A DNA stretch of 64,000 nucleotides, from contig NZ_JACEGD010000019.1 of assembly GCF_016031635.1 (NCBI RefSeq), positions 124,001-188,000 of the forward strand, given 5' to 3'. Origin of the DNA: Bradyrhizobium diversitatis (GTDB lineage: Bacteria > Pseudomonadota > Alphaproteobacteria > Rhizobiales > Xanthobacteraceae). This document shows, piece after piece, positions 25,002 to 33,451 of this stretch (within the stretch, counting starts at the first letter, position 1; every line of letters starts with the position of its first letter). The notes beneath the pieces were generated by a model. It was not told where the DNA came from. It saw nothing but the letters and a program-made list of their open reading frames with translations, and ran no database searches. Made by a program: the position numbers and the translations under genes.

Positions 25002-26729
25002 TCAGAACAACTCTATTCCGTCGTCCGCGGTCTCGACTGCCTCGACCGAGCGCACGGCGGCTCTCGACGCCAGCCCGAAGGTTTGCAGGAACTCCCGGTG
25101 CACGTCGCGCTCGCGTTCCATCGTGTAGCGCGCAAAGAGCTGGTCGAGCACCGCCTCGTCCTGCGCTTGCGGCCGCGGCTGCTGCGCGGCGGCGCTCGCG
25201 GTCTCGAGCCGCGCCGCGACCGCGGGCAATGCCGCGGAGCCTTCACCGAGCGTGGTCATCAGGCCTAGCGCCGAATTCATCAGGCCCTCGAATTCCGCAC
25301 CTTCATCGACGAGCCGGCTCATCAGCTTGCCGAGCCGTTCATTGCCGGCCTCGACCTCGCGCAGTGCCTGAAGGATCCGCGGTTCGAGCTTGGCGAGCTG
25401 CGTGGGATCGCCCTGCACACGGAGCTCCTTCAGCTCCCCGGCCGATCGCTCGATGCCGTCGAGCACGGGCTTCAAACGCCCCGCTCCCACCGAGACATGG
25501 TCGGCCGTTGCCTTGAGCTCGTTGGCAATGACGACGAAAGCGCTGCCGCGGCTGCCGAGATGGCTGGCCTTGAGGCCCGCATTCATTCCGATCAGCGTGA
25601 TGTCGATCGTCGCCTCGGCCAGCCCGGCGATCGCCTGGCGAAATTTCGTCAGCGTATCCTCGACGATCGCGAGCGCCTCGTCGACCGAGCGGCCCGCCCC
25701 CTCGCAGGTGGCGATCAGGGTCGATGCGTGCGCCAGCGTCTGCTTGATGCGCGTCAGGAACGACGACGAGCCGCCATCCTCGCCGCCAAACAAGGTGCGG
25801 CCGTGCCCGACGACGCTGCCCGCATCGTGCAGGATGGCGGTCAGCGCGCGAACGATCTGGCCGATGTCGCCGCCGAACTCGCGCTGGGCATCCCTGAGCT
25901 GGGCCGCCTGCAGCTGGCAGATCGCACGCGCGCCGTCATCGCTCGCGATCGGCTCGGGAACGAGGCTCGGGGCGGCTCCAGCCACAAGGCCGAGACCGTG
26001 GGAGACATGCTCGAGACGCTGACGCGTGCTGTCGCCCGCCTGCAGGGAAACAATCGCGCTGCCGACCGCCTCGGCGATCTTCCTGGTGCTGGAACCTGCG
26101 CGGTCGGCCAGATGGCTGCTGTTGCGGCGCTGGTCATGCAATCCGGAATAGGCGGAGCCGAGTTCGGCGCTCTCCGCCGCCAGTTGATTCCGGTAGCGGC
26201 TCTCGAACTCCTTCTGCCGGCCGAATGCGGTGGCGACCGCCTCCGAGAGGCGCTGCTGATCCCGCGCACAGCCCTCGATCGCGCCCTGCACGGCCTTGCC
26301 GAGATCATAGGCCTCCTGCGTGAAGGCGAGAAAGCCCTCGCGATCGCCGTCGAGCGCGGCTGCCTCGATCCGCGCGCTGCGGGCGATGATGGTGATCATC
26401 TGGATGTGCTTGAACAACGGCTTGAGCAAGGCGGACGCCTCCGCCGTGCTCTTGCCGATCGTCTCGAGCAGGGCGCTTTCGGCCGGCAGCGCCTGCGCCA
26501 GGTCGCTGAGCCGCGCTGCGATTTCCTGTAGCGCGGTCGCGGCGCCCTCGATCTCTGCGCCGGAGAGTTCCGAGGAAAGCGTTGCGAGGCCCTGGTTCAG
26601 CTCCTTGAAGATGAGATGTCCGCGCCCGAGCTCGTGACCGACGCGCGCGAACACGTCCTCGATACGCGAGGAGACGTCCTCGATTGCGGCGATCGCCTCG
26701 GCAAGCGTGTCGGCGGGAATGACTGACAT
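25002..26729 (-). CDS. Soluble chemoreceptor-like coiled-coil protein, last gene of the che operon
   Basis: A 575-residue cytoplasmic protein without membrane segments, almost wholly helical. Two segments resemble the hairpin tip of chemoreceptor signalling domains: about 111-147 (ITIIARSARIEAAALDGD, then GFLAFTQEAYDLGK) and about 375-407 (ITLIGMNAGLKASHLGSRGS, then FVVIANELKATAD). The canonical tip residues for CheA/CheW contact are altered in both. It begins six bases after cheB, so it is part of the operon. It may be a scaffold, an adaptor or a decoy receptor (inference). A TTG at 26738 overlapping the cheB stop is an alternative start. Confidence 0.75.
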   Translation of the reverse strand: MSVIPADTLAEAIAAIEDVSSRIEDVFARVGHELGRGHLIFKELNQGLATLSSELSGAEIEGAATALQEIAARLSDLAQALPAESALLETIGKSTAEASALLKPLFKHIQMITIIARSARIEAAALDGDREGFLAFTQEAYDLGKAVQGAIEGCARDQQRLSEAVATAFGRQKEFESRYRNQLAAESAELGSAYSGLHDQRRNSSHLADRAGSSTRKIAEAVGSAIVSLQAGDSTRQRLEHVSHGLGLVAGAAPSLVPEPIASDDGARAICQLQAAQLRDAQREFGGDIGQIVRALTAILHDAGSVVGHGRTLFGGEDGGSSSFLTRIKQTLAHASTLIATCEGAGRSVDEALAIVEDTLTKFRQAIAGLAEATIDITLIGMNAGLKASHLGSRGSAFVVIANELKATADHVSVGAGRLKPVLDGIERSAGELKELRVQGDPTQLAKLEPRILQALREVEAGNERLGKLMSRLVDEGAEFEGLMNSALGLMTTLGEGSAALPAVAARLETASAAAQQPRPQAQDEAVLDQLFARYTMERERDVHREFLQTFGLASRAAVRSVEAVETADDGIELF

Positions 26730-26734
26730 TGCGC

Positions 26735-27826
26735 TCAACCTGCCGCCGCAACGTGCCCGGTCTGATACCAGAGCATGATTTCGCGCGGGATATGGTGCAG
26801 CGATACGACCTTCTCGACGCCGCCATGGGCGATGGCTTCCTTGGGCATGCCGAACACCACGCAGCTCTCTTCATCCTGAGCCCGCGTCGAGGCGCCGAGC
26901 TTGCGCATCTCCAGCATTCCGCGCGCGCCGTCATCGCCCATGCCGGTCATGATCACGCCGAGCGCATTGGCGCCGGCATGTTGGGCCGCCGAACGGAACA
27001 ACACGTCGACGGACGGGCGATGCCGGGACACCGGCGGCCCATCCTTGATCGCGATCTGGTAGCGCAGGCCGATGCGCTGGAGCAGCATGTGGCGGGCTCC
27101 CGGCGCGATATAGGCGCAACCCGGCAGCACCGGTTCGCCGTCCTCGGCCTCCTTGACCCGGATCTGGCAGACGCCGTCGAGACGCCTGGCAAAGGCCGCG
27201 GTGAAGCCTGCCGGCATGTGCTGGACGATGACGATGGGCGGACAGTGCAGTGGCAGCATTTCAAGGACGTCGTTGAGCGCTTCGGTGCCGCCGGTCGAGG
27301 CACCGATGCACACGATGCGTTCCGTGGTCGGCCGGACCTTGCCCTGCACCGGCGGCGGGATGATGGCATCGGCGGTCAGCTTCTTCTCGATTGCGCGACG
27401 CTCCGCGCGCGGGCGCACCCGGGCGCGGGCGGCCGACTTCACGGCCTCACGCAGCCGCGTGGAGCATTCGAGCAGCGCCTGCCGCGTGTCGATCTTCGGC
27501 TTCGGCACGATGTCGACCGCCCCCGCCTCGAACGCCTCGAACATCACGTTCGAGCCTTCCTCGGTCAGCGAGGAGCAGATGATCACCGGTATCGGACGTT
27601 GCGCCATGATCTTGCGCAGGAAGGTCATGCCGTCCATACGCGGCATTTCGAGGTCGAGGATGATGACGTCAGGCAGCTCCTTCTCGAGCCGCTTGGCCGC
27701 CACGAACGGATCGGACGCGGTCGCCATCACCTCGATATCAGGGTCTTCACTCAGGATCGTCAGCAGGATTTGGCGCACCGACGCCGAATCGTCCACGATC
27801 AGCACGCGAACTTTCTCCCTCGGCAT
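26735..27826 (-). CDS. cheB: CheB, chemotaxis protein-glutamate methylesterase
   Basis: A 363-residue two-domain response regulator. The receiver domain has the acidic pocket VDDS and phospho-acceptor Asp58 in IILDLEMPRMDG. After a basic linker, the methylesterase domain shows the triad Ser177 (CIGASTGG), His203 (VQHMP) and Asp299 (MTGMGDDG). It removes methyl groups from receptor glutamates after phosphorylation by CheA, opposing CheR. It sits 16 bases downstream of cheR and just ahead of the soluble receptor-like gene. Confidence 0.97.
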   Translation of the reverse strand: MPREKVRVLIVDDSASVRQILLTILSEDPDIEVMATASDPFVAAKRLEKELPDVIILDLEMPRMDGMTFLRKIMAQRPIPVIICSSLTEEGSNVMFEAFEAGAVDIVPKPKIDTRQALLECSTRLREAVKSAARARVRPRAERRAIEKKLTADAIIPPPVQGKVRPTTERIVCIGASTGGTEALNDVLEMLPLHCPPIVIVQHMPAGFTAAFARRLDGVCQIRVKEAEDGEPVLPGCAYIAPGARHMLLQRIGLRYQIAIKDGPPVSRHRPSVDVLFRSAAQHAGANALGVIMTGMGDDGARGMLEMRKLGASTRAQDEESCVVFGMPKEAIAHGGVEKVVSLHHIPREIMLWYQTGHVAAAG

Positions 27827-27842
27827 TCTGGTTGCGCTCCGG

Positions 27843-28697
27843 CTAGACCTGGAAGATGGTTGGCTGAACCTGCTTCAGCCCAGGCACTGCACTGTGAATC
27901 ATCGATTCCGAATGCCCGACCAGCAGATAGCCGCCCGGACGCAGATGGCTGCACAATTGCTCCACCACCTTGCGCTGGGTCTCGCGCTCGAAATAGATCA
28001 GGACGTTGCGGCAGAAGATGATATCGACGTCACGGTCGACGGGATAGGACTTGTCCATGAGGTTCATCCTCATGAAGTGCGTCATGCGCCGTAGCTCAGG
28101 TACGATCCGCACTTCGCCGCGCGACTTGTCCCGCGACGACGAAAAATACCGTTTCACGAACTGCTCCGGCACCGGGGCGAGCACGTCGCGGCTGTAGATC
28201 GCCGTCCTGGCGAGGCGCAGCACCGCGGTCGAGATGTCGGTCCCGAGAATGCGGTACTGGAAGCGCGAGCCGCTCCGCGTCATGTCGTCCAGCACCATCG
28301 CGGTCGTGTAGGCTTCCATGCCGGTGGAGCTCGCCGAGCTCCAGATCTTCAGATTCGCGTTCCTCCGTCCACGCACCTTGAGCAGGGCGGGAATCGCGAC
28401 TTCGCGCAAGAAAGTGAAGTGCTGCGGCTCGCGGAAGAAGTCGGTCTTGTTGGTCGTCACCACATCGATGAGATGGGTGAGCTCGGTGTCGAAATGGTCC
28501 GCCTCGAACAGGTTCTCGACATATTCATTGAGGTCGGAGAAATTCAGCGCGCGCACGCGCTTGTGCAGCCGCCCCTCCAGCATCAGCCGCTTGCCCTGCG
28601 GCAGCTTGATGCCGACCTGGCCCTCGATCAATTCGGCGATGGTCCGGAAATGGCGGTCGGACAGGTGCACGGCCGTATCCTGCATGGCAGGCATCAT
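27843..28697 (-). CDS. cheR: CheR, chemotaxis protein methyltransferase
   Basis: A 284-residue SAM-dependent methyltransferase. An all-helical N-terminal domain (about 10-75, GIKLPQGKRLMLEGRLHKR) precedes the Rossmann domain with SSASSTGMEAYTTAM and later DIIFCRNVLIYF and LRPGGYLLVGHSES. It methylates specific glutamates on the chemoreceptors for adaptation. No C-terminal receptor-binding extension is obvious. The ATG at 28697 has GGGAG about nine bases upstream. A 133-base gap with a hairpin separates it from the upstream receptor gene, so it may have its own promoter. Confidence 0.97.
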   Translation of the reverse strand: MMPAMQDTAVHLSDRHFRTIAELIEGQVGIKLPQGKRLMLEGRLHKRVRALNFSDLNEYVENLFEADHFDTELTHLIDVVTTNKTDFFREPQHFTFLREVAIPALLKVRGRRNANLKIWSSASSTGMEAYTTAMVLDDMTRSGSRFQYRILGTDISTAVLRLARTAIYSRDVLAPVPEQFVKRYFSSSRDKSRGEVRIVPELRRMTHFMRMNLMDKSYPVDRDVDIIFCRNVLIYFERETQRKVVEQLCSHLRPGGYLLVGHSESMIHSAVPGLKQVQPTIFQV

Positions 28698-28790
28698 GGC
28701 CGGCGGCTCCCGTCCGGGACGGCCGCCTGCATTGCATAACCGGCCATACGGAGCATCTTGAATCCTACACTTTAACTAAAATTGCCGAAG

Positions 28791-28823
28791 ACGGATCGGC
28801 CCGCCGATGGGGGGCCGATCCGT
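28791..28823 (-). terminator. Strong hairpin after the first receptor gene
   Basis: A 12-bp perfect stem (ACGGATCGGCCC / GGGCCGATCCGT) with a 9-base loop, eight bases past the receptor stop codon. A T-run (ATTTTAG) follows only after nine bases, so termination may be partial and allow read-through to cheR. Confidence 0.6.
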
Positions 28824-28830
28824 CAGAATC

Positions 28831-30633
28831 CTAGCGCTGGAAATCCGCGTCCCGATCGTCCTCGCCGTCGTTCATGTCGAACGCGAAACCGCCGCCGCCG
28901 GCAACCTTCGCGGCGCGCGCCGGCTTGGCCAGCGGCTTCCTCGCCGGACGTTCGACCGCCGCCATGGTGGCCGCCTTGGCGCGCAGCTGGTTGACCGCCC
29001 GGTCGATCGGCGCGGCCGCCTGGCTCTTCGCGCCGTGGTCGATGCGGAAATACGCGATGGTGGACTGGAGCTGTTCGGCCTGCGAGGCGAGCTCCTCCGA
29101 GGTCGAGGACACCTGCTCGGATGCGCTGGCGTTCTGCTGGCCGACCTTGTCGAGCTGCTGGATCGCCTGGTTGATCTGCGCCGAACCGACGTCCTGCTCG
29201 CGGCAGGCGGCGGTGATCTCTTCGACGAGCTCAGCGGTCTTCTTGATGTCGGGAACGAGCTTGGACAGCATGGCGCCGGCCTCCTGCGCCACCTTGACGG
29301 TGTCGGTCGAGAGCGTGCCGATCTCGGCCGCTGCCGCCTGGCTGCGTTCGGCGAGCTTGCGCACCTCGGAGGCGACCACGGCAAAGCCCTTGCCGTGCTC
29401 GCCTGCGCGCGCGGCTTCCACTGCGGCGTTGAGCGCGAGCAGATCGGTCTGACGCGCGATCTCCTGCACGATCGTGATCTTCTCGGCGATGGTCTGCATC
29501 GCGCTGACGGCACGGCCAACGGCTGCGCCCGAGGCTTCCGCGTCCTTGGCCGACTGCGCGGCGATCTTCTCGGTCTGGTTGGCGTTGTCGGCGTTCTGCT
29601 TCACGTTCGCGGCCATCTCCTCCATCGAGGAGGAGGCTTCCTCGGCGGAGGAGGCCTGCTCGGTCGCACCCTGCGAGAGCTGCTCGGCGCTAGCGGAGAG
29701 CTCCTGGCTGCCGGCGGAAACGTTCTGCGCGGCCGTCAAAGCCTCCGACACGATCTGGCGAAGCTTCTCGATCATGCGTTCGAGCGCGAGGCCCAGCGTA
29801 TCCTTGTCCGACAGCGGCTTGGCTTCGACCGTGAGGTTGCCCTGCGCAATCTCGTTGGCGACGGCCGCGGTCTGGTTGAGGTTGACCGTCATCGTATTCA
29901 GCGACTTGATGAGGTCGCCGATCTCGTCATTGCTGAACGAATCGATCTTTTGGCTGAGATCGCCGATCGCCACCGCATCGGCAAGGCCGACCGCGCTGGA
30001 AAGGGAACGGCTGATACTCAGAGCCATCCAGACCGCCGCAGCGATGGCGATGACGAGCGACGCGAGGATCAGGGAAATGAGAATCAGGGTGGCGCGGCCG
30101 CCATCGACTTTGGCCTGCTCGCTCTCCGCGGCCATCTGCTTCTTCACATAATTGATGTAGTCGCTCGCCGCCGTGAGTGCCGGCGTGGAGGCCTTCAGGC
30201 CCTCGGTCATCGACCGCTCGGTCGCCCTGGCCTTGTCCTGTTTGGCAAGCGCAAGCGTCTGGTCCTGTACCGCGTTGGAGTTCGCGTAGGCAACGGCAAA
30301 AGTATCGATCAACTTCCTGCCGGTCTCGCTCGCGCTGGAATAGACCTCGTCCTTTACCTTCATCGCACGTTCGCGCAGTTGGGCGATCTGGCTGATGAAC
30401 TTGTCCTGGTCGGCTTCCGCCGCGAGGATCGTGTTCTTCTCGGCCCGCACCTGAAGCAGGACGGCCTCCTGAAGCTCGCCAACCTTGGCCAGCCGGCCGG
30501 CACGGGCAGACAGATGCTCGGCCGTCGCGACCATGTCGTTCAGCTTCAGATACGCGACGCCACCGGCGATCATGGACAGCAGGATGACGACGCCGAAGGC
30601 GGTGGCAAGCTTGGCTTTGACGGTGAATCTCAT
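28831..30633 (-). CDS. Methyl-accepting chemotaxis protein with double HAMP
   Basis: A 600-residue receptor. It starts with a membrane segment (FGVVILLSMIAGGVAYL), a four-helix-bundle periplasmic sensor, a second membrane segment (about 190-210), a HAMP domain (ISRSLSSAVGLADA) and a second HAMP-like stretch (ANEIAQGNLTVEAKPLSDKD), then the signalling hairpin with tip EIARQTDLLALNAAVEAARA. The C-terminus ends in DDRDADFQR and lacks the NWETF pentapeptide. Its signalling half is almost identical to that of the receptor at 31249-32949, but it carries about 35 extra residues around the second HAMP stretch. Confidence 0.95.
   Translation of the reverse strand: MRFTVKAKLATAFGVVILLSMIAGGVAYLKLNDMVATAEHLSARAGRLAKVGELQEAVLLQVRAEKNTILAAEADQDKFISQIAQLRERAMKVKDEVYSSASETGRKLIDTFAVAYANSNAVQDQTLALAKQDKARATERSMTEGLKASTPALTAASDYINYVKKQMAAESEQAKVDGGRATLILISLILASLVIAIAAAVWMALSISRSLSSAVGLADAVAIGDLSQKIDSFSNDEIGDLIKSLNTMTVNLNQTAAVANEIAQGNLTVEAKPLSDKDTLGLALERMIEKLRQIVSEALTAAQNVSAGSQELSASAEQLSQGATEQASSAEEASSSMEEMAANVKQNADNANQTEKIAAQSAKDAEASGAAVGRAVSAMQTIAEKITIVQEIARQTDLLALNAAVEAARAGEHGKGFAVVASEVRKLAERSQAAAAEIGTLSTDTVKVAQEAGAMLSKLVPDIKKTAELVEEITAACREQDVGSAQINQAIQQLDKVGQQNASASEQVSSTSEELASQAEQLQSTIAYFRIDHGAKSQAAAPIDRAVNQLRAKAATMAAVERPARKPLAKPARAAKVAGGGGFAFDMNDGEDDRDADFQR
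29060..29760. repeat. Long direct repeat, copy A (receptor signalling domain)
   Basis: Near-identical over about 700 bases to 31493-32193 at a constant offset of 2433 bases, with no insertions or deletions seen. Differences are mostly at third codon positions. It encodes the receptor hairpin domain in both genes and suggests recent duplication or gene conversion. Confidence 0.85.
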
Positions 30634-30693
30634 GTCAGTCTCGTTGGTTCGAATTGGGGTGCTTACGCGCGACTACGCTTCACTCTTGCAAAC

Positions 30694-31182
30694 TCAGGCG
30701 GCGCGCGGCGCATCCGCGCCGGCATCGCGCCCATCCGGAATCCTGTCGTTCGCCATCAGCCTGGCGAGGTCGAAGATGACGACGAACTTCTCGCCCTTGC
30801 GGCCGATGCCGGAGGCATAATCGGATTGCCATCTACCGCCGACCTCGGGAATCGGCTCGATCGCCTGCTCGTCGATGTCGGTGACCTCGAACACGCAGTC
30901 GGCGACGAAGCCGACGCCGACCAGGCGGCCTTTCATCGGCACGTCGAGGATGATGATGCGGGTGGCTTCGGTGGCCGGCACGCTGGGCAGGCCGAGCTTG
31001 GTCCGGAGGTCGACGATCGGATAGCCGCTGCCGCGCACGTCGATCATGCCGAGCAGGAAGTTCGGAGCGTGCGGAAGCCGAGAGATCGGCCGCATGTCGA
31101 GGATCTCGCGGACATTGCGGATGCTGATGCCGAACGTCTCGCCGGCGAGCCCAAGCGTCAGATATTGCGAGGTTGCGGCCAT
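30694..31182 (-). CDS. cheW: CheW adaptor protein (first of two)
   Basis: A 162-residue CheW-domain protein: YLTLGLAGETFGISIRNVRE, then LPHAPNFLLGMIDVRGSGYP and VGFVADCVFEVTDI are the two SH3-like subdomains. It links receptors to CheA. The start at ATG 31182 aligns with the family; the longer frame to 31230 is rejected. It lies between the two receptor genes, 60 bases from the downstream one. It differs from the second CheW at 32987 and may pair with a particular receptor. Confidence 0.95.
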   Translation of the reverse strand: MAATSQYLTLGLAGETFGISIRNVREILDMRPISRLPHAPNFLLGMIDVRGSGYPIVDLRTKLGLPSVPATEATRIIILDVPMKGRLVGVGFVADCVFEVTDIDEQAIEPIPEVGGRWQSDYASGIGRKGEKFVVIFDLARLMANDRIPDGRDAGADAPRAA

Positions 31183-31248
31183 GATGCAGTCCAATGATCC
31201 GAAGGTTGGCAAATGAATGCGGTCCGGCATAAAGGCCGGACCGGCTGA

Positions 31249-32949
31249 TCAGCGCTGGAAGTCGGCGTCGCGGTCGTCTTCGCCGTCGTGCATGTCGAAG
31301 GCGAAGCCACCACCGCCACCGGCGACCTTCATCGCGCGTGCCGGTTTGCGGACGGGGGCCGGCTTCTTCGTCTCGCGATCCACAGCCGCCATGTGCGCAG
31401 CCTTGGCCCGGAGCTGACCGACGGCGCGGTCGATCGGCTCGGCCGCGGCAATCGCCTTGCGTGCCGCGTGCTCGATCCGGAAGAACGAGATGGTGGACTG
31501 GAGCTGCTCGGCTTGCGAAGCGAGTTCCTCCGAAGTGGAAGACACCTGCTCGGACGCGCTGGCGTTCTGCTGGCCGACCTTGTCGAGCTGCTGGATCGCC
31601 TGGTTGATCTGGGCCGAACCGACGTCCTGCTCGCGGCAGGCCGCGGTGATCTCCTGCACCAGCTCCGCGGTCTTCTTGATGTCGGGCACGAGCTTGGACA
31701 GCATTTGGCCCGCCTCTTGCGCGACCTTGACGCTCTCGGTCGAGAGCGTGCCGATGTCAGCCGCGGCCGCCTGGCTGCGCTCGGCGAGCTTGCGCACCTC
31801 GGAGGCGACCACCGCAAAGCCCTTGCCGTGCTCGCCTGCGCGCGCCGCTTCCACCGCCGCGTTGAGCGCGAGCAAGTCGGTCTGGCGCGCGATCTCCTGC
31901 ACGATCGTGATCTTCTCGGCGATGGTCTGCATCGCCTCGACGGCACGACCGACGGCGACACCGCTGGCTTCGGCGTCCTTGGCCGATTGCGCCGCAATCT
32001 TCTCGGTCTGGTTGGCGTTGTCGGCGTTCTGTTTCACGTTGGAAGCCATTTCCTCCATCGAAGAGGAGGCTTCCTCGGCAGACGAAGCCTGCTCGGTCGC
32101 GCCCTGGGAGAGCTGCTCGGCGCTCGCGGACAGCTCCTGGCTCCCGGCGGAAACGTTCTGCGCCGCCGTAATCGCCTCGGTGACGATCTGCCGAAGCTTC
32201 TCGACCATCACGTTCAGCGACCTGACGAGATCTCCGATCTCATCGTTGCTCGCCGAGGGAATGGTCTGGCTGAGATCGCCGTCCGCCACGGCGCCCGCAA
32301 GGCCGACCGCTCTTCCGAGCGAGCGGCTGATCGAGATGGAGATCCACAGCGCGGCGCCAATCGCGATCGCCAGCGAGATGCCGATCAACGTCATCAGCAG
32401 GAACTGGGCCTGATATCCTTCTTCCTTGGATCGAGCCGCCTGCTCGGCCAGCTGCTTCTTCGTGTTGACGACGTAGGCACCCATCGCCTCCATCGCATCT
32501 GCGACGGCCTTCCGGCCGTCGCCTGTCGAACGCTCGGTAGCTTTCGTCTTGTCTGTCTTCGCCAGCCGAATCGTCTCTTCCTGATACGTATTCATCTTCG
32601 CGTATGTGGCTGCAAAGCTGTCGAGCAGCTTCCGGCCCCCCTCGCTCGCCAACGCGTAGACTTCATCCTTGGTCTTCGTCACGTGCTCGCGAAGTCTGGC
32701 TGCCTCGGCGGCAAACTGCTCGGTCTGCGCATCGGTAGCGAGGATCGAATTCTTTTCCGCGCGAAGCTGAAGCAGGATGTCCTTTCCGATCTGCGTTGCC
32801 TTCTCCATCCGGTTTGCACGCAGGACCATGTTGTCAGCGGTCGCCATCATGTCGCCGAGCTTCAAGTAGGCCACGCCGCCCGCCACTCCCGACAGGACGA
32901 TGATCAAGCCGAACGCACTGGCCAGCTTTGCCTTGACGGTAAATCTCAT
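31249..32949 (-). CDS. Methyl-accepting chemotaxis protein (single HAMP)
   Basis: A 566-residue receptor built like its neighbour: membrane segment (LIIVLSGVAGGVAYL), four-helix-bundle periplasmic sensor (about 30-185), second membrane segment, one HAMP domain (ISRSLGRAVGLAGAVADG), and a signalling hairpin with tip EIARQTDLLALNAAVEAARA. It ends in DDRDADFQR and lacks a CheR-binding pentapeptide. The periplasmic domain differs clearly from the paralog, so the ligands probably differ. It is followed by cheW on the same strand. Confidence 0.95.
   Translation of the reverse strand: MRFTVKAKLASAFGLIIVLSGVAGGVAYLKLGDMMATADNMVLRANRMEKATQIGKDILLQLRAEKNSILATDAQTEQFAAEAARLREHVTKTKDEVYALASEGGRKLLDSFAATYAKMNTYQEETIRLAKTDKTKATERSTGDGRKAVADAMEAMGAYVVNTKKQLAEQAARSKEEGYQAQFLLMTLIGISLAIAIGAALWISISISRSLGRAVGLAGAVADGDLSQTIPSASNDEIGDLVRSLNVMVEKLRQIVTEAITAAQNVSAGSQELSASAEQLSQGATEQASSAEEASSSMEEMASNVKQNADNANQTEKIAAQSAKDAEASGVAVGRAVEAMQTIAEKITIVQEIARQTDLLALNAAVEAARAGEHGKGFAVVASEVRKLAERSQAAAADIGTLSTESVKVAQEAGQMLSKLVPDIKKTAELVQEITAACREQDVGSAQINQAIQQLDKVGQQNASASEQVSSTSEELASQAEQLQSTISFFRIEHAARKAIAAAEPIDRAVGQLRAKAAHMAAVDRETKKPAPVRKPARAMKVAGGGGGFAFDMHDGEDDRDADFQR
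31493..32193. repeat. Long direct repeat, copy B (receptor signalling domain)
   Basis: The partner of 29060-29760. Read side by side, blocks of 30 to 100 bases are identical. Outside this block the two receptor genes diverge quickly, especially in their sensor halves. Confidence 0.85.
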
Positions 32950-32986
32950 TTCCAGCCCCTACCCAAGTCTCGCCCGAGACCTCATT

Positions 32987-33451
32987 TCAATTCAGAATGC
33001 GTTCCATGTTGGGAACGATGACGAACTCTTCACGCCACTTCGCGATGAAGCGAATGAACTCCGGCTTCCAGTGCATGCCGACGCGCGGCGTCTGCTGCAC
33101 GTCGGTCTGCGCGATCTCCGTGACCTCGTAGACCTTGTCGGCGGTGAGGCCGACCAGAACCGGTTCGCCGTCGAAATCGAGCTCGATGACGACGATGCGT
33201 GTGTCGGCCGAATTGTCGAGCTGCGGCATGCCGAAGCGGATGCGCAGGTCGGCGAGCGGAATGACGTTACCGCGCACGTTGATCACGCTGGGAACGAAGG
33301 CGCGCGCGCCTGCCACCTTGGTGACGGGGACGGGATCGATAATCTCGCGCACGAGGCCGGCGTCGAGCGCAAACTTCTCCTCGCCGAGGCCGATCATTAC
33401 GACCTGCATTGCGCCGCTCTGATGCTCGCCCGCCAAATTCCCGTCCATCAC
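32987..33451 (-). CDS. cheW: CheW adaptor protein (second)
   Basis: A 154-residue CheW-domain protein with QVVMIGLGEEKFALDAGLVR, FVPSVINVRGNVIPLADLRI and LVGLTADKVYEVTEI. Its ATG overlaps the cheA stop (ATGA), showing tight translational coupling with the kinase, so it is probably the main adaptor of the array. The N-terminal 15 residues before the domain are polar. It is distinct in sequence from the copy at 30694-31182. Confidence 0.95.
   Translation of the reverse strand: MMDGNLAGEHQSGAMQVVMIGLGEEKFALDAGLVREIIDPVPVTKVAGARAFVPSVINVRGNVIPLADLRIRFGMPQLDNSADTRIVVIELDFDGEPVLVGLTADKVYEVTEIAQTDVQQTPRVGMHWKPEFIRFIAKWREEFVIVPNMERILN

Noticed and set aside
28807..31197. 796-codon plus-strand open frame over a receptor gene and cheW
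   Set aside because: It is the antisense of a clear chemoreceptor and CheW; its sequence is rich in Gly/Arg/Leu/Asp as expected for a complementary frame of GC-rich coding DNA.
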